Shown: one piece after another, positions 1 through 8,013 of the stretch
How positions within the stretch are numbered: position 1 is the stretch's first letter
Layout: each line of letters starts with the position of its first letter
NCBI GenBank assembly: GCA_022778545.1
Contig: JALFDW010000006.1
Coordinates: forward strand, 32,365 to 96,364
Source: a bacterium
GTDB taxonomy: Bacteria; Bacillota; Clostridia; Christensenellales; CAG-138
Length of the DNA stretch: 64,000 bases
Direction of reading: 5' to 3'
Notes under the pieces: model-generated
What the model was told of the DNA's origin: nothing
What the model saw: the letters and a program-made list of their open reading frames with translations, nothing else
The model's database searches: none
Position numbers and translations under genes: made by a program

Positions 1-249
1 GGCAAGGGGAATGCCCTTGTAGGCCGGGCCGAAGAGCGCCGCGATATCCGCGGGGAGCTCCCCCGTTTTCGTGTGTTCCTCGATGCAGGCGGCATAAAAC
101 TCGCCAAGCCGCGCGATTTGCCCGCCCGTTTTATAGTTGCCGGTGTTGATGAAATACGGCGTTTTGCGCCCGCTCTTCGTGGTGAAATCCCCGAAGGTCA
201 GCACGCCTGCGCGCGCCATAAAGGCAATGAATTCGGATTTATAGCTCAT
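1..249 (-). CDS. pyrE: Orotate phosphoribosyltransferase (3' part lies outside window)
   Basis: The first 83 codons read MSYKSEFIAFMARAGVLTFG and continue with a TKSGRKTPYFINTGNY segment, the N-terminal signature of PyrE. The enzyme joins orotate and PRPP to give OMP in pyrimidine synthesis. It is the last visible gene of the pyr operon, 18 bp after pyrD, with a purine-rich ribosome site (GGAGGAGAAA) just before its ATG at 249. The PRPP-binding loop is beyond the window edge, so the identification rests on the N-terminal half and the operon context. Confidence 0.9.
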   Translation of the reverse strand, partial: MSYKSEFIAFMARAGVLTFGDFTTKSGRKTPYFINTGNYKTGGQIARLGEFYAACIEEHTKTGELPADIAALFGPAYKGIPLA

Positions 250-267
250 TGTTTTTCTCCTCCCCGT

Positions 268-1179
268 TTATCCCTGAAACGCAGCCTTGAGCGCCGCGAT
301 GCTTTCATAGCCTTCCCGCCGCATGAACGCGGAAAGCTCTTCGAGCACGTCCACCGGCGCAGTCGGGTTCACGAGCGCTGCCGTGCCGACAGCGACCGCA
401 TCCGCGCCGGCAAGCAGGAACTCCGCCGCGTCCTCGCCGGTCATGATGCCGCCAAGCCCCAAGATCGGCAGTTTCACCGCCCGCCGCACCTGGTATACCA
501 TGCGGATCGCCACAGGCTTCACGGCCGGGCCGGAAAAACCGCCCGTGCCGTTTGCAAGCAGCGGCCGCTTTGTTTTCAGGTCAATGCGCATGCCAAGGAG
601 CGTGTTGATGAGCGAGACCGCATCCGCGCCCGCATCCTCCACCGCATGGGCAATGGCCGCGATGTCCGTCACATTCGGCGTGAGCTTCACCATCACCGGG
701 CGCTTTGCCGCCCGCTTCACAGCCTCCGTCACCCGCGCAGCCATGCGCGGATCCGTTCCGAAACCGATACCGCCTTCCTTCACATTCGGGCAGGAAATGT
801 TGAGCTCATACATCGCCACGCTCGTTTCATTGAGAAGCTCCGTCACAGCGACGTATTCCTCAACGCTGTGCCCCGCAAGGTTTGCGATCACGGGCACGTC
901 ATACTGCGCAAGGTAAGGAAGCTCTTTTTCGATGTAAGCCTTGGCTCCCGGGTTTTGCAGGCCGACGGCGTTGAGCATGCCGCCATAGGTCTCCGCGATG
1001 CGCGGCGTGGGGTTACCGGCCCAGGGCTCCGCCGCCACGCCCTTCGTGATGACCGCACCAAGACGCGAAATATCGTAAAACTCGCTGCTTTCCCGGGCCG
1101 CAAACGTGCCGCTTGCGGTCATGACCGGGTTTTTCAGCGAAAGTCCCGCAAAGGAGATGCGAAGATCCGGTCCGTTCAT
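268..1179 (-). CDS. pyrD: Dihydroorotate dehydrogenase B (NAD+), catalytic subunit
   Basis: A 303-residue class 1B PyrD, which oxidises dihydroorotate to orotate on FMN and passes electrons to PyrK. Visible signatures are LKNPVMTASGTF near the N-terminus, NISCPNVKEGG (with the catalytic Cys expected nearby), and GLGGIMTGEDAAEFLLAGADAVAVG, the FMN-phosphate site at the C-terminus. The ATG at 1179 is chosen because it overlaps the pyrK stop as ATGA, a sign of translational coupling, and gives the normal N-terminus (MNGPDLRISFAGL). Upstream in-frame codons would add 31 residues unlike the family. Confidence 0.96.
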   Translation of the reverse strand: MNGPDLRISFAGLSLKNPVMTASGTFAARESSEFYDISRLGAVITKGVAAEPWAGNPTPRIAETYGGMLNAVGLQNPGAKAYIEKELPYLAQYDVPVIANLAGHSVEEYVAVTELLNETSVAMYELNISCPNVKEGGIGFGTDPRMAARVTEAVKRAAKRPVMVKLTPNVTDIAAIAHAVEDAGADAVSLINTLLGMRIDLKTKRPLLANGTGGFSGPAVKPVAIRMVYQVRRAVKLPILGLGGIMTGEDAAEFLLAGADAVAVGTAALVNPTAPVDVLEELSAFMRREGYESIAALKAAFQG

Positions 1180-1943
1180 TCGAAGATCACCTCGCTCCCG
1201 TCGAATACAGGGCCATCCTTGCAGACGCGCTTCTGCACGATTGCTCCGTTTTGCCTGAGCTTGCACACGCAACCCACGCAGGCGCCATAGCCGCAGCCCA
1301 TGCGTTCCTCCAGAGAGATCTGCAGCGGCAGAGCGCGTTCTATGCAGAAGCGCTGCAGCGCGCGCAGCATCGGCTTCGGCCCGCAGGCAAGCACGGCCGT
1401 CCCTTCCGAAAGCGCAAGCGTTTCAAGCAGCTGCACGGCATTCCCATGGAAGCCCGCGCTGCCGTCATCCGTAGCAAAATGGAACGCATCCGCCGCGGCG
1501 CGGAACTCCTGTTCAAGGAACAGCGCATCCCGGTAACCCACGGCGACCGTTACACGAAGGCCTTTCGCCTTCGCCGCATACGCCGTCTGAAGCAGCGGGG
1601 GCACGCCCACGCCGCCGCCCACAAGCAGCACATGCCCGCGCTCCGGCAAAGCATAGCCGTTGCCGAGCGGGCTTGAAACGCGGAGCGTTTCGCCCGGCTG
1701 CAGCGCCGCCATTTTCCGCGTGCCTTCGCCCGCAGCGCGGTACACAAGGGTCAGCATGCTGCCCTCCTGCCGGCAAACGCTGATCGGGCGCGGCAGAAGA
1801 TGTACTCCGTCATTAAGATACACGTTCACAAACTGCCCCGGCCGCGCAGGCTCATCCCCGCCCGGCAGGCACAGCAGCAGCTTAAAAACATCCTGCGTGA
1901 GCGGAGCGTTTCCCGCGATCTTTGCAGTTACGATCCGCTTCAT
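1176..1943 (-). CDS. pyrK: Dihydroorotate dehydrogenase B, electron transfer subunit
   Basis: A 255-residue FAD/2Fe-2S subunit of the PyrD-PyrK heterotetramer, which passes electrons from PyrD to NAD+. The ferredoxin-reductase-like N-terminal domain carries the FAD motif RPISVC. The middle has an NAD-binding GGGVGVPPLL motif. The C-terminus has the clustered cysteines CGYGACVGCVC plus a later Cys that bind the 2Fe-2S centre. It overlaps both neighbours by 4 bp (pyrF stop/pyrK start, pyrK stop/pyrD start), so the three are probably translated together. Confidence 0.95.
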   Translation of the reverse strand: MKRIVTAKIAGNAPLTQDVFKLLLCLPGGDEPARPGQFVNVYLNDGVHLLPRPISVCRQEGSMLTLVYRAAGEGTRKMAALQPGETLRVSSPLGNGYALPERGHVLLVGGGVGVPPLLQTAYAAKAKGLRVTVAVGYRDALFLEQEFRAAADAFHFATDDGSAGFHGNAVQLLETLALSEGTAVLACGPKPMLRALQRFCIERALPLQISLEERMGCGYGACVGCVCKLRQNGAIVQKRVCKDGPVFDGSEVIFE

Positions 1944-2845
1944 CCCACGATGTCCTTTTTCATGGCAAGCGCCGCATCCCGCGCAGCGTCCGCGAAATCC
2001 CGCTCGCCGTATTTTTCGTTTTTCTTATATGCCGCGATGATCCCGCGGGAAGAGTTCACGATGCAGCCCCTGCCATCCTGATCGAAGAAGCCGCGGATGT
2101 CCTCCGCCGTGCCGCCCTGCGCACCGTAGCCCGGCACGAGGAAGAACGTATGCGGGAGAGCCTGGCGCACGCGCGCGCCCTCCTCCCGGTGCGGCGCACC
2201 GACCACGGCGCAGACGCGGCTGTAGCCCTGCGTCCCCATAGCACCCGCGCCCCATTCATCCACAAGCGCAGCCACATGCAGGTAGATGGGCTTCCCATCC
2301 ACAACGATGTCCTGAAGCTGGCTGCTCGAAGGGTTGCTGGTCTTTACGAGCACGAAAACGCCCTTGTCCTCTTTGTTGCACGCGTCGATGAACGGCTGTA
2401 TGCCGTCGATGCCGAGGTAGGGGTTCACGGTGACGAAATCCTCATGCCAGAAGTCGAACTTTTCCCCGGCAATCTCCGTACCGCCGATGTGCGCAGCATA
2501 GGCCGCTGCGGTGGAGCCGATATCCCCGCGCTTAATGTCGCCGATGACGATGAAGCCCAGCTCCTTTGCAAGGGCAGCGGTCTTTTCATAGGCCGCAAGC
2601 CCGGCGAGGCCATAGCGCTCATAGAAAGCGATCTGCGGCTTTACAGCGGGCACGATCCCCTGCACCGCCTGCATGATCGCCCGGTTGAAGGCAAGGAACA
2701 TTTCCGCGACAGCCTCAGGGGTCTTGCCGAATTCCGCGAATTTTTCCTCCCGCAGATATGCGGGGATCATCTCCAGCGTGGGGTCAAGACCCACAACAGT
2801 CGGGTTATTGAGCGCGTCGATGCGCGAAAGCAGTGCGTCGATCAT
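1940..2845 (-). CDS. pyrF: Orotidine 5'-phosphate decarboxylase (long PyrF type)
   Basis: A 301-residue OMP decarboxylase, catalysing the last step to UMP. The catalytic array is visible as DIKRGDIGSTAAAY (Asp-x-Lys-x-x-Asp) around residue 97. The ~300-residue length and features such as VGLDPT near the start and VPGYGAQGG with NSSRGI near the end fit the longer PyrF subfamily found in Clostridia and mycobacteria rather than the ~240-residue form. An AAAGGAG ribosome site precedes the ATG at 2845; pyrC ends 15 bp upstream. Confidence 0.95.
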   Translation of the reverse strand: MIDALLSRIDALNNPTVVGLDPTLEMIPAYLREEKFAEFGKTPEAVAEMFLAFNRAIMQAVQGIVPAVKPQIAFYERYGLAGLAAYEKTAALAKELGFIVIGDIKRGDIGSTAAAYAAHIGGTEIAGEKFDFWHEDFVTVNPYLGIDGIQPFIDACNKEDKGVFVLVKTSNPSSSQLQDIVVDGKPIYLHVAALVDEWGAGAMGTQGYSRVCAVVGAPHREEGARVRQALPHTFFLVPGYGAQGGTAEDIRGFFDQDGRGCIVNSSRGIIAAYKKNEKYGERDFADAARDAALAMKKDIVG

Positions 2846-2860
2846 GGTTTGGCTCCTTTC

Positions 2861-4093
2861 TTATTTCTGATCCCGGTAAACGATCCGCCCGCCCGCAACG
2901 GTGAGACGTGTTTTTCCGTAAACCTCCATGCCCGCAAAGGGCGTGTTGCGCCCTTTGGAGCGGAACGATGCGGGGGCGATACGATAAGGGCGCGAAACGT
3001 CAAACACCGCCGCATCCGCATATGCGCCCACGCGGAGCGTGCCGCGTTTGGGGGCGCCAAGGATCGCCGCCGGGTTTGCGCTCATAAGCGAAACGAGGCG
3101 CGAAAGCGGGATGTGCCCTGCCCTTACAAGCGCAGTATAACTTACGGGGAACGAGGTTTCAAGGCCGATGACGCCGTTCAATGCCCGTTCGTAGCCGCAT
3201 TCCTTTTCCGCCGCGCAATGGGGCGCATGGTCCGTGGCGATGGCATCGAGCGTGCCGTCCTTCAGCGCTTCGATCACGGCGGCAACATCCTCCGCCGTGC
3301 GCAGGGGCGGGTTCATCTTGAAGTTCCCGTCCGTGGCGCGGCTTTGATCGAACACGAAATAATGCGGCGCAGTCTCCGCCGTGATATCATATCCCGCCGC
3401 CTTCATGGCACGGATGAAATCGAGGCTCAGCTTTGCACTGATGTGGCAGAGGTGGTACTTCACGCCGCTTTCCCGGGCAAGGATCAGGTTCCGCGCGGCC
3501 ATGCAGGCTTCGCCCGCCGCCGTGCCGCGGAGCGCGTCATCCTCCGTGTGGTCAAAGATGGGCAGCCCCGCTTCCGCCGCAGCGCGCATGCCGGCAAGCA
3601 TTATGGAAGCATCCGCCACGGAGCGGCCGTCCTCGCTGAGCGCACAGGCGCCCGCTGCCTTGAGCGCCGCCGCATCCACGGTCGTTTCCCCTTTTTGCCC
3701 CAGGGTGACCGCGCCGATGGGCAGCGCGTCGATGCCCTCCGCGCGGGCGCGGAGCGCTGCCACGGCCTCCGCTGTATCCGTCACGGGCCTGAGGTTTGGC
3801 ATCATGCAGACGGTCGTAAACCCGCCCGCCGCAGCCGCGGCGCAGCCGGTGTGTATATCCTCTTTTTCGGTGAAGCCGGGATCGCGGAAATGGACGTGCA
3901 GGTCGATCAGCCCCGGCAGCACGAGCATGCCCGCCGCATCGATGCGTTCCGTTTCGCCCTCGGGGAGCTCACCTGCCGCGACGCTTTCCCCGCGGATCGC
4001 CGCAACGCGGCCTTCGCTGAAATAAATATCGCCTGTGGCGTCAAGCCCCTGTGCCGGGTCGACGATGCGGCCTCCCGCGATGCAAAGGTTCAT
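2861..4093 (-). CDS. pyrC: Dihydroorotase
   Basis: A 410-residue class I dihydroorotase, a zinc amidohydrolase that cyclises carbamoyl-aspartate. Visible motifs are DLHVHFRDPGF (metal-binding His-x-His plus substrate Arg), HTEDD, HICHIS-like KYHLCHISA, and ATDHAPH (metal/catalytic Asp). I chose the ATG at 4093, one base after the pyrI stop, with AAGGGTGA as ribosome site. A GTG nine bases upstream would overlap pyrI and is the less natural choice. Confidence 0.95.
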   Translation of the reverse strand: MNLCIAGGRIVDPAQGLDATGDIYFSEGRVAAIRGESVAAGELPEGETERIDAAGMLVLPGLIDLHVHFRDPGFTEKEDIHTGCAAAAAGGFTTVCMMPNLRPVTDTAEAVAALRARAEGIDALPIGAVTLGQKGETTVDAAALKAAGACALSEDGRSVADASIMLAGMRAAAEAGLPIFDHTEDDALRGTAAGEACMAARNLILARESGVKYHLCHISAKLSLDFIRAMKAAGYDITAETAPHYFVFDQSRATDGNFKMNPPLRTAEDVAAVIEALKDGTLDAIATDHAPHCAAEKECGYERALNGVIGLETSFPVSYTALVRAGHIPLSRLVSLMSANPAAILGAPKRGTLRVGAYADAAVFDVSRPYRIAPASFRSKGRNTPFAGMEVYGKTRLTVAGGRIVYRDQK

Positions 4094-4094
4094 C

Positions 4095-4523
4095 TTATTC
4101 ACCCTTCATGCTGACGATCTCGTCGCAGTATTCGCAGCGGTATTCCCGCGTTTCGGCGTTCATCAGGTGGAAGATGTGCGGCGCGTTGCGCTCCACGCTC
4201 GTGACGCAGCGCGGGTTCTTGCACTTGATGACGTTCGTGACCGTTTTCGGGAGCTCCAGGTTGATCTTCTTGACGATCCTGCCGTTTTCGATGATGTTCA
4301 CCGTCGCGTTCGGGTCAAGGAGGCCGAGCACCGTGAGGTCAACGTCCGTCACGTTTTCGATTTTGATGAGGTCCTTGCGGCCATGCTTCTTGCTCGTAGC
4401 GTTCATGATGAAGGCCACGGTGTTCTTTTTGGTGTCGATCTTGAGGTAATCAAGGATGCGGTTGCCCGTCCCTGCGGTGATGTGGTCGATGACGATGCCG
4501 CGTTCGATGCTGTTGACGATCAT
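4095..4523 (-). CDS. pyrI: Aspartate carbamoyltransferase regulatory subunit
   Basis: A 142-residue PyrI. The N-terminal allosteric domain begins with IERGIVIDHITAGTG, containing the nucleotide-binding region. The C-terminal zinc domain has the four cysteines CKNPRC and CEYC that hold the catalytic-regulatory contact. In known enzymes PyrI makes ATCase sensitive to CTP/ATP. It lies between pyrB and pyrC. Many Bacillales lack PyrI and use PyrR control instead; its presence here matches the pyrBI-style leader found upstream. Confidence 0.95.
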   Translation of the reverse strand: MIVNSIERGIVIDHITAGTGNRILDYLKIDTKKNTVAFIMNATSKKHGRKDLIKIENVTDVDLTVLGLLDPNATVNIIENGRIVKKINLELPKTVTNVIKCKNPRCVTSVERNAPHIFHLMNAETREYRCEYCDEIVSMKGE

Positions 4524-4541
4524 TGCTGTTTCCTCCCTTTT

Positions 4542-5471
4542 TTATTTCACTTCGATGCCGAGCAGCTTCATGATGAGCGCCATGCGCACAAACATGCCGT
4601 TCTTCGCCTGCTCAAAATAGAGCGCACGCGGGTCGCTGTCCACTTCCACGGCGATCTCGTTCACGCGGGGCAGCGGGTGGAGCACCATCATGTTCTCGTT
4701 GGCGAGCTGCATCTTTTCCGCATCGAGAATGTAGCGGTCCTTCAGTCGGATGTAGTCATCCTCGTTGAAGAAGCGTTCACGCTGCACGCGGGTCATGTAG
4801 AGCACGTCAAGCTCCGGCAGCACGTCCTGCATCTTCTTCACCTCGCGGTAGGGCACGTTGTTGGCCTCGAGCACGCCGCGGCGCACATAATCCGGGATGC
4901 GCAGCTCCTCGGGGGAGATGAGCACGAAGCTCACGCCCGCATAGCGCGAGAGCGCCTTGATGAGCGAATGCACAGTGCGGCCGAACTTGAGGTCGCCGCA
5001 AAGGCCCACGGTGAGGTTTTCAAACCCGCCCTTGCGCCGCCTTATGGTGAGCAGGTCCGTGAGGGTCTGCGTCGGATGCTGATGGCCGCCGTCGCCCGCG
5101 TTGATGACGGGCATGTCCGTGCTGTTGGCGGCAACGCGGGGCGCGCCCTCCTTGGGATGACGCATAACGGCAATGTCCGCATAGCAGGCGATGGTGCGGA
5201 TGGTATCCGCGATGCTCTCGCCCTTGGCAACGGAGCTGGAGTTGGGCTCCGAGAAGCCGATCACCTGGCCGCCGAGGCGCAGCATGGCAGCCTCAAAGCT
5301 GAAGCGCGTGCGGGTGCTCGGCTCGTAGAACAGCGTTGCGAGCAGCTTTCCGTCGCAGGCGTGCGCAAAACGCGGAGGATCGGCAATGATCTCATCCGCA
5401 AGGTCGAAGATCTCCTCCAGCTCGGCAGTGGTCATGTCCATGGGTTCCAGAATGCTTTTCCCTTTCAGCAT
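4542..5471 (-). CDS. pyrB: Aspartate carbamoyltransferase catalytic subunit
   Basis: A 309-residue ATCase catalytic chain, the committed step of pyrimidine synthesis. The carbamoyl-phosphate loop [13 protein letters not shown] is intact, as are [12 protein letters not shown] and the PLPRVNEI segment. The ATG at 5471 follows AAAGGAG at a normal spacing. A longer reading from a TTG at 5534 would begin inside the attenuator hairpin, so it is rejected. First gene of the operon. Confidence 0.96.
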   Translation of the reverse strand: MLKGKSILEPMDMTTAELEEIFDLADEIIADPPRFAHACDGKLLATLFYEPSTRTRFSFEAAMLRLGGQVIGFSEPNSSSVAKGESIADTIRTIACYADIAVMRHPKEGAPRVAANSTDMPVINAGDGGHQHPTQTLTDLLTIRRRKGGFENLTVGLCGDLKFGRTVHSLIKALSRYAGVSFVLISPEELRIPDYVRRGVLEANNVPYREVKKMQDVLPELDVLYMTRVQRERFFNEDDYIRLKDRYILDAEKMQLANENMMVLHPLPRVNEIAVEVDSDPRALYFEQAKNGMFVRMALIMKLLGIEVK

Positions 5472-5510
5472 GCGAATCTCCTTTCCTGAATGCAGAACAA
5501 AATTTTGATA

Positions 5511-5544
5511 ATAAAAAATCTTCCCTTCATTCAAAGGGAAGATT
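5511..5544 (-). terminator. Attenuator terminator ahead of pyrB
   Basis: On the minus strand the arms AATCTTCCCTT and AAGGGAAGATT (5544-5534 and 5527-5517) form an 11-bp perfect stem with a six-base loop, followed by TTTTTTAT. It lies between the leader peptide and pyrB. The stop codon TGA of the leader (5533-5531) is in the loop, so a ribosome that reaches the stop would block the hairpin. Confidence 0.88.
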
Positions 5545-5632
5545 CAAAAACAAATACACAAGGATGGGAAAGGCGGAACGTGCCGCCCGGGAAGCAGGTG
5601 CGCCGCGCCATGGTACCAATTCGCTGCCGCAT
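5531..5632 (-). CDS. Leader peptide of the pyr operon (33 residues)
   Basis: A 33-codon reading frame starting at ATG 5632, preceded by a strong AAGGAGG ribosome site, and ending at TGA inside the loop of the attenuator terminator. The peptide starts [12 protein letters not shown] and ends [11 protein letters not shown]. Codons 24-30 are written in a U-rich stretch (TTGTGTATTTGTTTTTG), placed just before the hairpin as expected for UTP-sensitive pausing. The arrangement copies the enterobacterial pyrL-pyrBI leader, without sequence similarity that I can recognise. A role as coupling peptide is inferred. Confidence 0.72.
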   Translation of the reverse strand: MRQRIGTMARRTCFPGGTFRLSHPCVFVFESSL

Positions 5633-5668
5633 GCCGTTCCCCTCCTTTTTTAACCTTAAATCTTCGGT

Positions 5669-5697
5669 ATGGTATCACATCCGCCGGGCGGTGTCAA
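5669..5697 (-). promoter_or_regulatory. Sigma-A promoter of the pyr operon
   Basis: On the minus strand TTGACA (5697-5692) and TACCAT (5674-5669) are separated by exactly 17 bp, upstream of the leader peptide. The spacer contains an inverted repeat, CCGCC-C-GGCGG, which could be an operator or chance in GC-rich DNA. Confidence 0.8.
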
Positions 5698-5716
5698 GGG
5701 GGAAAACGGCAGGATC

Positions 5717-7801
5717 TCAGCCACCAAATTCCGGCGCAAGAAACGCATCAAGAATGCCCTTCATGTCGATCTCGCGCAGGAGCGCTTCCATATCCTCGAG
5801 CGTGGTTCCGGCTATCTGTCCGTCGCCGTTTATGCGGTACAGGTTTACCTTACCCCGGGTTTCACCCACATAGGAAGCCAGCGTCACACCTGCGCTCCCA
5901 TCCGAGGCAGCATTAAAGGGCATGATGAAAATGCCTTCAAATTCCGCTGCGTCGAAAAGCGCTGCCGCATCCAGAGTGGCCAGCTGTTCTTTCACCGGGT
6001 CTTTCCCGGTGCCGACCGATATTGCACATACCTTTTCCCCGGCGGCATAAAGCAGTTCCGCCCAGATGCTTTCGCCCAAAGCACCTTCCAACGCCGTGTC
6101 CAGTTCCGCGAGCGTATACTTTTCCCCCTCCGTGAATGTTTCAATCGGGAAATTCTGCTGCGTGTAGAGTTCCATCAGCGTCCTCTGTTCTGGGTTGCAC
6201 GGCAGTTCCATCACGCCATCTTTCAGCCATGTTCCTCCACTAAGTTTTACTGCGCTCAGCGCATAAGTGCCCGTTTCCGCCTCCGCAAGGCCGGGGATCA
6301 GCCGCAGAAACTTTTCCGGCGTTTCAAACGTGTCGCCAAAGTAGAAGCACATGGTATACCCACCATTTTCCACTGTGCAATATGCTTCATTCCATGCGAG
6401 CTTGTGTTCCGCAACCAGCTCGGCGCGCCGTTCCTCCTGCGTAGCGGCAACCGCAGCCTGCGCCGTCTCATCCCGCTCCGCTTCAAAAAGCGGCTCCGCA
6501 TGCGTAGCGGCAAGGTAATCCTCTACAAGCGCCGCTGCCGCCTCGATGCGCTCATAGTCCAGCAGCTCCGGCACGTCCTCCGGCGTGTGCGCCTTTTCGC
6601 CCTCGTACACCGCGTCGGAAAGGGTCACGGCGAGCCTTGTTCCGGACTCTCTCAAAACCGCTCCATCGCCTGAATAGGTCTCATCGCACACCCGCGCCCC
6701 CTGTGCCGCGCCCGCCTCCGCAAGCGCCGCGGCAAGCGGGTTTATGTTCGCTGTCTCCTCCGTGTAAACATCGATAAAATCCCGCCCCGCATGGCCGATG
6801 CAGTCGATGTTGATGATATTCACCTTCGCATAGCGTTCTCCCAGCAGCGCCGCAAACGCCCGTGCGCCGTCCTTACCATTTTCCTCGCCGCCTGTGGCAA
6901 GGAAAACGATGTCCCGTGCCGGGGAAATGTTCCGTTCCGAAAACAGCGCAAGTGCGCGCAGCATGGCCGCCACGCCGGATGCGTTGTCGTAAGCGGAGGG
7001 GAACAGCAGTTCGCCGCATGCGCCGCTGCCGTCGTAATGCGCAAGAACAAGGAGCGCCTCATCCCGGTTTTCACCCGGGAAGCGCCCGGCCACATTGTAC
7101 GCCGTGCCTGCCTCCTGCGCCGCCGTCTGCATACGCAGACGAAGCTGCACACCCTCCGCGCGGAGGCCCTCCCGCGCTGCTTCACTCAAAATGGAGAGAA
7201 GCACCCCGCGCGGTTCACCAAGCGCGGAATTCCCACTCATAACAGTCTTACCGACCTTGTCCGTTACCGCGACGCGGTCAAGCCCCTCTGCAGCATATTC
7301 CAGCGCGGCGTTGTAATTTACAGTAAAAAAAACAGCCTCACCGGCCTCGCAATCCGCTTTTTTCCCGCTGACGGGAAGCTGTATATCAAACGGCATATAA
7401 GGCATTGTGAAAACATAATCCACGCCCGCGGTGAGCTGTGTTTCCATGCCATCCGCCGCGATAAGCGCGACTTCCGTCTTCGCTGCCGAAGGCTCCGCGG
7501 TCTGGTCCGTATACTCAATCAAAAAGGATTCCCCTTCAAACGGCGCAAGCCCCGCCGCCTCAAACGCGCCCGCGATGTATTCCGCCGCTTTGAGGCCGCC
7601 GCTGCTGCCCACCGTGCGCCCAGCCATCTCCTGCGAGCACAGCGTCTGCACGATTTCCTCCGCGCTCCCGAAGCCCCAGGCGAGGGTATCCTCGTCAACC
7701 GAAGAGATATCATTATTGCCGTTTAACGTTGCGTTGCATGCAGAAAGGATCAATATCGCTGTTAGCATGGCAATAATTGTTATGCTGTTTTTCATTTTCA
7801 T
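5717..7801 (-). CDS. Secreted M28-family metallopeptidase lipoprotein
   Basis: About 694 residues. An N-terminal lipoprotein signal (hydrophobic stretch ending LILSAC) predicts a lipid-anchored, extracellular protein. The central domain has M28 zinc-aminopeptidase motifs: LAHYDGSG (His-x-Asp), SAYDNASGVAAML (bridging Asp), and ATGGEENGKDGARAF (catalytic Glu pair). The ~250-residue C-terminal part matches nothing I recognise and may bind substrate. I chose the ATG at 7801, five bases after AGGAG; a GTG/ATG-like extension to 7825 adds only MRKKSGEK. It is a single gene and probably feeds amino acid uptake. Confidence 0.85.
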   Translation of the reverse strand: MKMKNSITIIAMLTAILILSACNATLNGNNDISSVDEDTLAWGFGSAEEIVQTLCSQEMAGRTVGSSGGLKAAEYIAGAFEAAGLAPFEGESFLIEYTDQTAEPSAAKTEVALIAADGMETQLTAGVDYVFTMPYMPFDIQLPVSGKKADCEAGEAVFFTVNYNAALEYAAEGLDRVAVTDKVGKTVMSGNSALGEPRGVLLSILSEAAREGLRAEGVQLRLRMQTAAQEAGTAYNVAGRFPGENRDEALLVLAHYDGSGACGELLFPSAYDNASGVAAMLRALALFSERNISPARDIVFLATGGEENGKDGARAFAALLGERYAKVNIINIDCIGHAGRDFIDVYTEETANINPLAAALAEAGAAQGARVCDETYSGDGAVLRESGTRLAVTLSDAVYEGEKAHTPEDVPELLDYERIEAAAALVEDYLAATHAEPLFEAERDETAQAAVAATQEERRAELVAEHKLAWNEAYCTVENGGYTMCFYFGDTFETPEKFLRLIPGLAEAETGTYALSAVKLSGGTWLKDGVMELPCNPEQRTLMELYTQQNFPIETFTEGEKYTLAELDTALEGALGESIWAELLYAAGEKVCAISVGTGKDPVKEQLATLDAAALFDAAEFEGIFIMPFNAASDGSAGVTLASYVGETRGKVNLYRINGDGQIAGTTLEDMEALLREIDMKGILDAFLAPEFGG

Positions 7802-7859
7802 TTTTTCTCCTGATTTTTTTCTCATTTTCTTCTGTGCTCATAGATTCATTGGAAACGCG

Positions 7860-7875
7860 TATACATGCATGTATA
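7860..7875. promoter_or_regulatory. Perfect 16-bp palindrome in the 5' region of the M28 peptidase gene
   Basis: TATACATGCATGTATA is its own reverse complement. It sits between the predicted promoter and the gene start, a typical place for a repressor operator. No cognate regulator is adjacent. Confidence 0.4.
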
Positions 7876-7897
7876 TCTAACCCAGTACTGTATTTAT

Positions 7898-7926
7898 AAA
7901 TTACCATATAGCATCATTTTTGTCAA
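7898..7926 (-). promoter_or_regulatory. Candidate promoter of the M28 peptidase gene
   Basis: On the minus strand TTGACA (7926-7921) is followed after 17 bp by TAATTT (7903-7898). The -35 is perfect and the -10 weak, which fits a regulated promoter. Confidence 0.5.
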
Positions 7927-8013
7927 TACATTCTCATTATTTCTATAGCATGTTTTTTAACTTATTGTTCTGTTTCTACTCATTTTATCATACAACATAA
8001 CTCTATTTATTTT

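Noticed and set aside
1922..4114. 730-codon open frame on the plus strand across the pyrimidine genes
   Set aside because: It lies opposite pyrF and pyrC, has Arg/His-rich composition with no recognisable domain, and no ribosome site. It is a by-product of GC-rich third positions in the real genes.
4542..5534. pyrB start at TTG 5534
   Set aside because: It would begin in the loop of the attenuator hairpin and lacks its own ribosome site; ATG 5471 has AAAGGAG and matches the family length.
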